This document shows, piece by piece, positions 53,986 through 64,000 of a stretch of 64,000 nucleotides of DNA. The stretch spans positions 16,591,337 to 16,655,336 of the forward strand of contig NC_087080.1 in NCBI RefSeq assembly GCF_026151205.1, written 5' to 3'. The position numbers were made by a program, and so were the translations under genes. Below the pieces are notes generated by a model. It ran no database searches. It saw nothing but the letters and a program-made list of their open reading frames with translations, and had not been told where the DNA came from. This stretch comes from Bolinopsis microptera. Its lineage: Eukaryota; Ctenophora; Tentaculata; Lobata; Bolinopsidae. The stretch's first letter is position 1; each line of letters opens with the position of its first letter.

Positions 53986-55042
53986 GGTGGTAGTGTATCA
54001 TGGTGTGGATTTTTTCTGTACTACTACTCAAAGGTGTAACGTAAATTCTGAGCAGCCTACAGCATTAATTAAAGATACGAAATTAATTTCATTGATGTGA
54101 GACACGCATTTAGAGGTTAAGTGGGTGGTTCTACTGTAATGATATGGTAACAACAGTTTACGGTCGGACCCTAAATCTTCATGTTCGGTACATGAAGGAT
54201 CAAAATTACAGTACAAAAAATCAGCCAAAAAACTTTTAAAATGTCTAAATTATCGGTATTTCAGTGACAGACTTTACCAAATTTTAAAACATTTCCAAAA
54301 AGAAAATATTTATTTTTTCGAAAGTGAGTGCTCTCAAAAATAATTTTTAATGTATAAAATCTTATTGTTTTTATGTATACTTTCTTAATATGAAGTTAAC
54401 TACAGGGTCCCGGCATAAAAGGTTTTTGTGTATCATGTCCCCTTAAATGTATTAGGCTGATCATATTGTGCTCCATGCATTTAGATCCTTCTCCCTCCTC
54501 TCCCTCCTCTCCCTATGGCTATTAGTCAACTCTACAATCTTTGTTCCTGTGTCCTCGGGAACCTTCCTGGGGATTGAACATTATTAACGATTAAATTTTT
54601 CCAATTCTGGCAGTTATCACCTCATGTACTTTTTACCATCCAGTAAGAGTAAATAACGCATTGAAATAACACATTGTATATTTAAGTAAAATATCAAAAT
54701 ATAGGTCAGCACTCCCTGTACAATTCTAATCTATACTGTCTTTAATTAAACTTTGTCACGCGGTTGAGTTGAGACGAGAGTTTCCTATTCTGAAGCTGAA
54801 AATTAATTATTTTAAAATCAAGATATTACTCATTTAGTTTGGTATAAGTTATAGTCATGCAATGGATGTAGCTTCAGTTAATGCCATAGTATTTGGACAC
54901 CCCATTATGCCAATAACTAGATAACAGTATTTGAGGATAGTGTACTAGAAATAATAAACATTTTCCATTGCATTTTATGATCTGAAAAAGAAGGGAGTAA
55001 GTATGGAACTCTAATAAAAATGTAATATAAACCTTGAATGAA
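53986..55042. other. Intergenic, nothing recognised
   Basis: AT-rich. A short CTCCCTCCTCTCCCTCCTCT tract lies at about 54490. No exon was found. Confidence 0.5.
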
Positions 55043-56927
55043 CTAATTCATCGCGACAGATTGAGAAGGATCCTTTGTGAACGGTCTTCTGTTCTTTTTA
55101 TGCACGCCTCGTTGCTCTGAAATTAAAACTTTCGTCAGTAATATAATTCAACTACAGTATTATCAGCAGTAAAACGTTGTTAATATGGCAAAATTACAAT
55201 ATGTTATGTTAAATATGTACGTTATGTTAAATATGTACGCTAATATTATTGAAACGATTTAACTTTAAAGAAAGAAAAAAATATTATCATATATAGCCTA
55301 TGGCGGAGGGTTCGTCATTCATCAAGTTGCTTTCTGAGTAGAAATTCCTGCCTCATTATTAATTTTTATATACCTGAATTCGAGTGTTAACTACAGATAC
55401 TGTCCGAAATTATCCTTAAAGTTGAATCTTGCAAGGGAGATATTTAAAAGGGCAAATACATTTCAAAAAAAGATATATTGAGCAGATATTTAGTTGTCAC
55501 GTTTTCTTGTTATGTTCTAATTAGTTGATATCTAAGTTAACGATAGAGACTAGAAAAGGAATCAAATTTACCTTCAACCCCAATTTTAAAATTTGTGTCC
55601 AAATTTGGCGCGGTGGGCGGTCAATATTTGGCGACAATGCATTGAATTAAAATGCACACGAGTTATTCCGTAGTTATCGTGCAGTAAACCATGGCAACCT
55701 TAAATGTAATGTAATTTTACCCAATTTGCACGTGGGCGGCATACACACATACACGAATACGCCTTTGAATTATAATTAAGATTACTGATGAAGATTTTTA
55801 TGTACATAGTACAAATATCATTATTATTATTTACCTAGGCTGAAGCAACAAGGCTCTTTTAAGAAGGTGAATTCTGTCCCCGCTGTGCAAGTCAGTTCAT
55901 TGCTCCCTTTGTTGAGAGCTCCTGAGTCAGAACAAGTCACTTCCACGACGGTTCCTGGGTCTACTGGAAACTTAGCTGCTGTCTCAATCGTACTGGTCCA
56001 CTCAGCCGTCAGTCCTGTACATCCTGACAGATATTGTCCTTGTTAATTAAGAGAAGTTCGATAATTTATATTTTTCATACAGAGATTAACAATACCATAA
56101 AAAACAACGAATTGTATTTAGAAATATCAATCAAACGTCACGTTCATAGGCACATTCAACTATTATGCATGTATTACAATCTGAACCAATATTCATCTCC
56201 GTATCTTAGATTTTAGATATTCAACTACCCAGTTACCTGTTAGAGGTCTGTAGAAATCAGAGGCAGTGTCAAGGGAATGAAACTTTATCTTTGCAATGTC
56301 CCTGCTCCAGTAATAGCTCCAGTCATCAATACCACACGTTGAGTCTGATATCAGGGTGTTGAGAACCTCCACTTCGTTACAGTGTACCACTAGTCTGATA
56401 CCTGAGGTTCTAGTTAACGTTACCCTCCATACCTTGTCTCTTGCAGTAGGTAGGTCAGTAAGGAAGTTAGTGCGGTCCGGGCTGCAACCCCCGATATAGT
56501 ACTGAGGAGAGGACGTGAAGTGGAGGTTGAGTCCTCCTGCTAGGTCTTCCTGTGAAGTGTAGAAGTGCACACGCACCATATCGTCACTCCCTAGTGGGCT
56601 ATCAGTCTTTATTTCAAGAGAATACTGCTCCAGATCGAAGTCTATATAAACGTCACGTTGTACTGGTATCCAGCCTGTTGTTATAACCACGTTATTATCT
56701 TAAAGCAGATTACAGTAGATCAGCTGGTAGATAATAATATCATGAGTAAAATATTGTCAACTTAAGCAATTATTCGACGATTGATGTGTTTAATTAATAT
56801 ATTGGATCTTTTGTTCATTTCATACTTGACAGTAGGTAGGTGAATGGTGAATGGTGATCCTACCTTCATCTAGATCCTCAGCAGCATTCTCAATAAAGAG
56901 AAGGGACAGAAGCAAAATTATCCGCAT
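55043..56927 (-). CDS. Secreted protein with an unrecognised N-terminal domain and one sushi (CCP) domain
   Basis: Four exons in phase: 56927-56864, 56698-56237, 56023-55835 and 55116-55043, giving 262 residues. The first exon is a signal peptide, MRIILLLSLLFIENAAEDLD. The second (about 154 residues) has QYSLEIKTDSPLGSDDMVRV, GGLNLHFTSSPQYYIGGC and VVHCNEVEVLNTLI; it looks like an extracellular beta-sandwich but I cannot name the family. The third is one sushi-like module: four cysteines in the order GC, VTC, LTC, PC(C), with PVDPGTVVEV between, exactly one exon with phase 1 borders. The last exon is a short basic tail (RGVHKKNRRPFTKDPS). Exon borders in phase 1 fit domain shuffling. No membrane anchor, so a secreted protein, perhaps in recognition or matrix. 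Confidence 0.7.
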
Positions 56928-57121
56928 CGTTGTATCACATTGTTCTTGATGTCTAACAATATGATACGAAATAATACGTCGAAAACCTCCACTAAAACTA
57001 CGCAGGAAAATAAGCCACATTATACAATAGATTTATCAACAATAATCAACAATAATCAACAGAAGAGCCATATTAATTATCTCCGATTATAGTCTGTACT
57101 GTACATGTATAGTGTATATTA
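56928..57121. other. Upstream region of the sushi-domain gene
   Basis: AT-rich, with a small CAACAATAAT tandem. It likely includes the promoter of the minus-strand gene. Confidence 0.4.
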
Positions 57122-57519
57122 AGGCAAGTTTCCATAAATGAAATTTTGTTATCGGTGCTGATAATCGCTTATTGGGCGCTTTTTCGGCGCTTTTTAAAAA
57201 AACAGCCGTTTATAATCGATTTTTTTACGATTATAAGCGGTTCAAAAAAAATCGCTTATAATCGACTATAATTGATGTAATAGTTCAAAAAAGCGCTTTT
57301 TAATTTTTAAAAGCGCTTATTAGCGATCATAAGCGATCATAAGTCTCCACAAACGATTTGAAAGCGATTTTCCAGTAGGATTGGCGGTAAAAAGTGGTGG
57401 AAATGTGGTTGGCCAGAAAAAATCGATTATAAACGGCTGTTTTTTTTAAAGCGCCGAAAAAGCGCCCAATAAGCGATTATCAGCGCCGATAACAAAATTT
57501 CATTTATGGAAACTTGCCT
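57122..57519. mobile_element. 398-bp MITE with about 105-bp TIRs
   Basis: AGGCAAGTTTCCATAAATGA and the next 85 bp return as the reverse complement at the right end with two or three changes. The flanks are ATATTA on both sides (57116-57121 and 57520-57525), a 6-bp target duplication. The interior is also rich in AAGCGATTATAAGCG-type units, so almost the whole element can fold. There is no coding capacity. Confidence 0.92.
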
Positions 57520-57525
57520 ATATTA

Positions 57526-58400
57526 ACATAAGGACCACGATCGTATAACAACACGATGAACGAAATAAATAAAAACCTGCCCTTTAACGTACCTAAGTTA
57601 CAAGATAAATTTGTCGATTTGTTTTTAAGGATACGGTTGTACGATATTTACTCGATAAACAAAAACTTGGCACTGAAAAAAACGGTTCATGGACTGAAAA
57701 GAACTGTGTTCCTTACAAGTTTATTCTTTAAACGAAATTCGAACGAAATATAACAAATGTAGGAATTCGAGTTTAATTCGAACGTGAGTGCAGAACATTT
57801 TTTTTAACGGCAATCAAGCATTTTGATTTAGCAGTCACTGCATTGTTCTGCCACACTTAAAGGCAAATCTACACAAATATCTAAACAATTCCCTGTGCAG
57901 TACAGTACGTGCTAACAAAATACTTGGATTTTTACAGCTTTAATCATAATATATAGCGATTATTATTAATTTGTAATTCAAAATGAAAAGGAGTGGAGAA
58001 ATGATAAAATTTATCACGTAACATAATATAGATTATTGATTCTTTAGATGTAGATTAATTTTACATTTAGTGTTAACGATCAATCATAATGTTTATTGTT
58101 TATTGATATTATTTGAATATGTGATTATCATAATATATTGATGTAACATCCTATTGAGGCTCATGCTACCCCATCACGGGTTTAATACTACTAGTTACTA
58201 CTAGTTGCTAGTATAGAAACATAGGTTAAATCTAGATAGTATAATATCATGATGTTATTAGGGCTTATTATTACATTGTGTATAATATGTACAAAGTGGG
58301 GATCAATGTAAACAAATTACGAGGTTCAGAAAGTGAGATAACCCATGTACAATGTAGATCGAGAAGATACCAGAACCGGGACAGAGCCATCCTCCTTGAA
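57526..58400. other. AT-rich region, no gene seen
   Basis: A 65-codon open frame at 57556 is AT-rich and resembles nothing I know. No repeat of note. Confidence 0.4.
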
Positions 58401-58424
58401 TAATGCCCGATGGAAAGTGTGCTT

Positions 58425-59530
58425 CTTCTCCTTGTCAGGGTCCTTTTAAAAGGCTCAACTATCCGTTAGTAACTTCATTCTTTGTTTGCTGTCATCTTTA
58501 CTATTTTGAATTTCGGAGTGTCTCTGTCTATGAATTACAATAAGAAATCAAATATCATGTATTAATAAAGAGGAGGAGAAAAGGATTTCTGATTTCAACA
58601 TTTACATCCCCACCTGAGCCTGCTCCAGTTGACGCTACAGACCACTCCTCAGTTAATATCTATTCATTCTACTGACATATCTTAATTTCATGATGCTCAC
58701 TAAATCAGCTGGGTCCACTGCTACCCGTTATTTTTCACAATCCAAAGGCTCAACTATCCGTTAGTAGCTCCGTTCTTTGTTCGCTGTCATCCTCTATATT
58801 TTAAATTTCGGTGTTTCTATGAATTACAACCTCGAATTAATATTTCAGAAAAAACACATTTCAACATTTACATCCCCACCTGAGCCTGCTCCAGTCGACA
58901 CTGCAAACCTCTCCTCAGTTAATATCTATTCATTTATTGGCACGTCTTAAAGTCTTAATTATTCAATAGGTGGAACTGAACATGGAATTGACTGAGATCA
59001 ATGGATTCTTACAGACTCTCCGTAATATCAATGACACTGTAAGATATAGCTATATATATATAATCTGGTTGATCTGTGCCAAATAAAATCTCAGTCAAGT
59101 ATGTTCTGCTTCAGAGACTCTTCAACTTACCTTTCTGTATGCGTTTATTTCCAACTGCAGGCAGGCAGGGGGAGGCTAACTGCATGGACTACATGAAATA
59201 TTCTCCTTGTCAGGGTCCTTTTAAGAAACTGAACTATCTGTTAGTAGCTCCATTCTCTGTTTGCTGTCATCTTCTCTATTTTCAATTTCGGAGTGTCTAT
59301 GAATAACGATCAGAAATGAATATATCCGAAGGTCGAGTATTCCAGAAAAAGAAATACAAAATATATCATGTATTAATAAAGAGAAATCCGAGAAAAAGAT
59401 TTCTGATTTCAACATTTACACCCCCACCTGAGCCTGCTCCAGTCGACGCTACAGACCACTCCTCAGTTAATATCTATTCATTCACTATCTGTTATTTACT
59501 CCATTCTTTGTTCGCTGTCACCTTATAAAT
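58425..59530. repeat. Diverged tandem block, three copies of about 300 bp, with dispersed repeat copy 2
   Basis: GGCTCAACTATCCGTTAGTA or a close form, then TTTGCTGTCATC, GAATTTCGGAGTGTCT and CCCCACCTGAGCCTGCTCCA with GACCACTCCTCAGTTAATAT, appear at about 58450-58680, 58745-58945 and 59225-59500. The second dispersed-repeat copy (59060-59200) joins the last two. Confidence 0.85.
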
Positions 59531-61508
59531 TTAAAATTTCGCCATTCTGTGAATTACAGCTTCGAAGTAGTATTTGAGAACGGAAAAGGTCTAGAAAAAT
59601 ATACGGAAAAAACATCATGTCGTCACCTACAAATAGAAGCTTATGTCGAAAAAAGTCGTTTTGAGATAATGCATAAAAACCTATTTATGGAAATTAAATT
59701 TAGGATAGGCATTTGAATTTGATTTCTATGTATCCTAAATGGAAAGAATGACTGGCAGGCTACACTCTGAAAATGTTCCTGAAGCTTTTCAATTAATTGA
59801 ATAATTGGGGTAATTGATTTAATTTTGACGTAGGCCCATTTAAAACAACATTCGATACATAGGCCCCTCTTAATTAATTGAAACATCTTACATGTGAGAA
59901 TCGGTATAGGGCGTATGTGTATTGTGTACATATAGTATGTGTATTGTGTACATAATAGGTCCTTTTAACTTTCAAATTTATTTCTTTGAACATCACATTC
60001 CAACAATTTGTTAGGGCATATTATGTTGACTTAGGCCCTTTCTACTTTTCAAAAACATTATCAAAAACATCACATTCCAACAATTTGTTAGGGCATATGT
60101 TGACTTAAGCCCTTTTACTTTTCAAAAACATCATCAAAAACATCACATTCCAACAATTTGTTAGGGCATATGTCGACATGGGCCCTTTTATTTTTATCAA
60201 TATCAGTAGCAGTCCAGTTTATTGAAAAAGGACTATGTTAATATAGGCCCATTTAAAAAACTTAAGATATTCAATTTTCACCCAATTGACTTTATATTTG
60301 GGGATATGGTAGGTATGGTTCCACAGATTCTCGTGCTGGTATAGTTTTTTAAAAGGGCCTATGTCGACATAGGCCCTTTCTATTTGTAGGTGACGATATG
60401 ATATATATATATATAATTATATATTATTCACCTGATATATAGGGCAATGATTAAAATCTCAGACAAAAATGAGAGTGAAATTGAAAAGCCCAACTGTGCG
60501 AGCCTCGCACTGATAGGGGACCTGTATAATATCAAATATAATGCATATATTACACCGTTTGACTCAACGAATCATGTTTTTTCGGACTTGACTGTTCGTG
60601 TTATTTCAGATATTTTTGATTTTCCGAGAAATTCGTATTATAATTTAGAAATCTTCAAATATAAAACGCAGAAGTTGTGCTCCTGGCTGGCGCAGAGGTT
60701 TCTTGGAAAAGTCTGGCAGATTCCGAGGATTTCACAACTGAGCAATTGTGTGTTCTATCATTCGTAGTAACAATTTGGTCCAACATTAAAACTGATAAAA
60801 TTCTCATTTCCCACAAGAAAATTTAAAATTCGAATCGTTCTATACTAAGCGCCCCCAACCCCCCCCCCCCCCTATACTAAGAGCTACTTTCAATAGTAAC
60901 AAGATCTAACATAAGTGCAAGTAAGTCGAAACCACCCCCTCCCCCTGTCCGGATTTGTCCGAAATTCCAAAACTACCCCCCCCCCCCCCCCTCCCTATTT
61001 GCCGGACGTCCTAAGTTGATGGCCCCTATATTAAAAGTTCTTCCTGTGACAATCTTCTCAAGTTAAATTGGGAAAAACGTGGTCCATCTCGTGCGAACTG
61101 CGAACTTTCCTAATGACCAGGGTCATAACCATCTCGGAAGTCACTCTGATTAACATTTCATCCTTTTCATTCGTGTTGGGATAGAAATATTCGTGTTAAA
61201 CATAATTACTTTATGGAATCTGGAAGAATTCTTAATTCTCATTCATCACGATCCCAGAGAGTCTTAACAGACATTTGCAAGTATTTTATCTCTGTGATCT
61301 GATCAACTTGATAGTGGACCAATAATCTATAAGAGATTAGTCTCCTTTGAGCTTAGTGCAGATCTTCCTCGGCCTCTCTTCTGATGAGATTACAATTATA
61401 GATGGACAGTGATAGTATGATAATCTAATTATTGATTCCTGCAGGAACTTCCTTTAGAGGCTGCAATAATAGCCACATTGGATAAGGATATTGCAGGACT
61501 ATGCTAAC
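58969..61508 (+). CDS. Two possible 3'-terminal exons of an unknown gene
   Basis: 58969-59040 is flanked by ATTCAATAG and GTAAGA and reads VELNMELTEINGFLQTLRNI then NDT. 61443-61508 follows TCCTGCAG and reads ELPLEAAIIATLDKDIAGLC then TAA. Both are phase 0 and join into a plausible helical C-terminus. No upstream exons were found, and the first lies inside repeated DNA, so this is a tentative call. It does not match the expected end of YJU2B. Confidence 0.3.
59613..60402. mobile_element. TIR element with internal palindromic tandem repeats
   Basis: ATCATGTCGTCACCTACAAA with TAGAA at the left is mirrored by TTCTATTTGTAGGTGACGAT then ATGAT at the right, with one change. Inside, units of about 75 bp (ACATCACATTCCAACAATTT, then GTTAGGGCATATGT) repeat about three times between 59985 and 60190. 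A recurring palindrome (GGGCCTATGTCGACATAGGC at about 60356) is present. There is no coding capacity. Confidence 0.7.
60403..61440. other. Intergenic, with C-run repeats
   Basis: C runs lie at about 60855-60870 and 60977-60990, with partly repeated context (CTATACTAAG). A 106-codon open frame at 60447-60767 resembles no family I know and is probably not a gene. Confidence 0.4.
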
Positions 61509-61910
61509 AGTACGTGTGAGAAGAATGCTTGTACTCGCCGTCCTTCCTGCAAATCTAATTTGGGTCCTAAAATCTCATTTACTAAGCGGATAGAATTTTA
61601 TTCGTACGCTGTTTTAGAAGACCTGCTTCCTTCAAATACGTGATAACCTTTGTCAGGGCTCATTTCTCGCAGATTACTGTGATTTAAGTTTCTGCTAGCG
61701 TACGCGACATTTATTCATGTCTTTGGAGATTTTATGAATCTTCATGGTTAATCTGAGCTTTATACTTTGAAGCTTGGTATGATTTTGTAACAACAGTGTT
61801 CCAAACACGCATGAATGATGAAGGTCGCACTAGATCTCTTTTGGCTGCCTGTTTATCGATAAAATTGAAATTATTTCCGGATTCTAAACTCCAGTCTGAT
61901 CTTGTAGGAG

Positions 61911-63250
61911 ATGCTTTTAGTAACGATTCTAGCCACGCTGCTAGTGCTCTCGGAGCAGTGTCAGGAGATCCGGATGATTGCGGAGGATGGTAATGTTATT
62001 GTGAGCAGGAGCATGGAGTTCGCTCAGATAGATGCGTATGTGGTTGCTGAACCGAGGGATCTAGAGCACACCATGCCTGAGCTACCCAACTGCGAGGAAC
62101 CTTTCAGGTGAGACAATCTACTTACTTACCTACTCAGGTACCACTTATTTAGGTACCTTCTGGTGTCTTAGGTACCTACTCAATGTACCATGAAGTATTA
62201 GTAGTAGAATGAAGTTAGTGTTTAATAACACTTGCTCCTAGGTTCAGGAACAGATACAAGTCAGTGAAGTTACGTTGGAACTACGGTAACTCGTGGAGTA
62301 ACGCTGACTCTGACGGTATGAACAGTGCGGGAGTGTCCGCTAGTACGCTCTACTTCCCTAACTTCTCTCACTTCCCAGACATGGACTCCCTGACAGAGGA
62401 GCACTGTGACAACTCCATACCTCATCTCAGGGTGGGCAAGTACGTGCTGGCTATGTTCGGGTCCGTACAGGAGATCAGAGACGCTATCAACAACGGCACC
62501 TTCCCCGAGGTATATGCGGAGGAGGAGGAAGGAATGGTTCACCCTTTACACTACCAGTTTGCAGACAAGACTGGAGACGCTGTGATCCTGGAGTACACCA
62601 AACAGAGGGGTAGACAAGTGTACAACAACACTGTGGGAGTCCTCACTAACTCACCCAACTACGACTGGCACATGGAGAACTTGAGGAACTACCCTCAGCT
62701 GCGTCCTGAGAACTGGGGTGAGGTCCACGGTATGAAGTCTAACGGAGGGTCTGGAACTACTGGAATGCCTGGTGACTACTCCTCTCCCAGTCGCTTCATT
62801 AAAGCTGCTACTCTGCTCAAGCACGTTAATAAACCCCAGACCAAGAATGAAGCTCTCATGCAATCATTCCATCTGATGAATGCTGCTGACATTCCACAGG
62901 GAATAGTGATGTTCGGGTCCCACAGTGAAGACGAAGAGGAGGAGCAGTCCAAGGAGTCCAACAAGAAGGACAAGAAGAACAAGAAAAACAAGAAGGATAA
63001 GAAGGCAAAGTCTCGCTCTACGAGGAATGCTCACGAGGATGTTGATTACGACCAGACATCGTGGATAGCAGTGAAGAGTCTGACAGAGGGATGTCTATAC
63101 TACCGAGGTTACAGCGACATTTCCATCAGACGGGTCTGTCTGGACAGCACCAGTGAAGACAGGACCATGGTTCTCCCTGTGGACGGCAAGTGGAAAAACA
63201 GCTACAAGGACGTCACTAATGACATGGAAGAGTGGGAAGGACAATATTAA
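61911..63250 (+). CDS. Secreted choloylglycine hydrolase / linear amide C-N hydrolase family enzyme
   Basis: Two exons, 61911-62107 and 62242-63250, give 401 residues. The signal peptide MLLVTILATLLVLSEQ ends right before C17, so cleavage would expose the N-terminal nucleophile cysteine. The active-site pattern fits the family: C17, then R33 sixteen residues on and E36 in SRSMEF (R18 and D21 in bacterial bile-salt hydrolases), N202 in GVLTNSPNYDWH and R250 in SPSRFIKAA. The family hydrolyses bile-salt, penicillin V, N-acyl homoserine lactone or other linear amides; the substrate here is unknown. Odd: an acid/lysine run of about 45 residues (about 293-338: EDEEEEQSK, KKDKKNKKNKKDKK) sits between DIPQGIVMFGS and SWIAVKSL, where bacterial relatives have a short loop. 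The bacterial-type family plus an intron suggests an old transfer into the animal. Confidence 0.82.
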
Positions 63251-63650
63251 GTGATAATTATATCATTAATTATAATTGTATAATTAATTACAGTTAATTA
63301 TTGATTGTAACTGAACGACTGTACCTTTTAGATAATTTTATAGTTCTGTGTTCTTCGGTCATTCAATATCCTGAATTGAATATAATATTTTAATTGCATT
63401 TTCTTTCTTATTTTTAATCATTATTTACTGTAACTCGATTTTGTATCACTTTCAGCATTACTACTTCTTATTCTTAAAAAGAAACATTTTGTTGTTCAGT
63501 TTTCTTGTTAAAACGACTAAAATTTGCTGTTCAATTATTTTGCCGTTCATGTCAAATCTCGTAGACATAAATGAGATAAATCCAACAAAGTGTTCGGATT
63601 CAGCGTGTGAAATAAACTCAAATATAGCTCTTCTCAAAATTGTGGGCTAA
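63251..63650. other. 3' flank, AT-rich
   Basis: 3' UTR of the hydrolase gene and intergenic DNA. No other gene was seen. Confidence 0.5.
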
Positions 63651-63653
63651 TAT

Positions 63654-63837
63654 GGGGTCGTTCACATATTACGCAATCATTTTTTGGAACATTTTTACCC
63701 CCCCCCCCCCCCCCCCCCCCCTCCGTAATCGGTTTTACACATAGCTATTGTGTCAAAATTACACTAGCGTAATCATTCGGAACCCCCCCCCCCCCCCCCC
63801 CACCCCTCAACTGATTACGTAATATGTGAACGACCCC
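63654..63837. mobile_element. 184-bp MITE with GGGGTCGTTCACATATTACG ends
   Basis: GGGGTCGTTCACATATTACG at 63654 is the perfect inverse of CGTAATATGTGAACGACCCC ending 63837. TAT flanks both sides (63651-63653 and 63838-63840), a 3-bp target duplication. Two C runs of about 20 bp lie inside. There is no coding capacity. Confidence 0.9.
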
Positions 63838-64000
63838 TATGTTCAATGCTAATGTTAGCTGATTTCATGCCCGTGTATCAAACGAATCTTAACAAAATGG
63901 GGGTTACAAAAATCAATAAAAACAGCAAACTGCTAAAAACTTAATAAAACGTGCATATCCCAAGATCTACAGGAAAACTACACACCTGCGTCGAGTAATG

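Noticed and set aside
60447-60767. 106-codon open frame
   Set aside because: AT-rich, no family resemblance, no splice or repeat support.

Overview
The window is nuclear DNA from an animal. It has intron-rich genes with GT/AG splice sites, animal-type proteins, non-LTR retrotransposons, a tRNA-derived SINE, many MITE-like inverted-repeat elements and abundant minisatellites. The standard genetic code fits throughout. It looks like an invertebrate with an AT-rich, repeat-rich, compact genome. A cnidarian or similar early-branching animal is my guess; the sequence alone does not prove it.

Layout. Positions 891-14729 hold minus-strand genes: the 3' end of an unrecognised type I membrane protein, a leucine-rich-repeat protein of the PRAME/LRRC14 type, the circularly permuted mitochondrial GTPase NOA1, DLST (2-oxoglutarate dehydrogenase E2), a leucyl aminopeptidase (LAP3) and a PAQR3-like seven-pass membrane protein. 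Positions 15150-20960 are a transposon graveyard: a SINE, an old LINE tail split by a younger RT-only LINE with a 17-bp target duplication, a long hairpin and two more LINE tails. From 21529 the genes run mostly on the plus strand: ATG4 (autophagy protease, 12 exons), a phosphoglycolate/pyridoxal-phosphatase-like HAD phosphatase with a broken copy of its first exon, the exosome helicase MTR4 (20 exons, 16.5 kb), the splicing factor YJU2B/CCDC130 (five exons found, 3' end not found), a beta-1,3-galactosyltransferase-like enzyme, and at the right edge a secreted choloylglycine-hydrolase-family enzyme of bacterial type. One minus-strand gene at 55043-56927 encodes a secreted protein with a sushi-like domain.

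The genes are ordinary housekeeping genes with no shared pathway, apart from two mitochondrial proteins (NOA1, DLST) lying side by side. The unusual part is how the introns are built. Minisatellites repeatedly begin exactly at exon-intron junctions and carry copies of the splice site itself. Examples are a 74-bp unit x11 in MTR4, a 32-bp unit x about 33 in the LRR gene, and duplications in ATG4, YJU2B and the membrane-protein gene. The same 20-bp unit with a CRE-like and an E-box palindrome has expanded in one intron each of ATG4 and MTR4. Large introns hold inverted-repeat elements, two of which carry many copies of a GTCACA-core motif.

Three conserved genes (LRR protein, MTR4, YJU2B) each show one frame break inside conserved coding sequence. 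These may be assembly indels or real damage.
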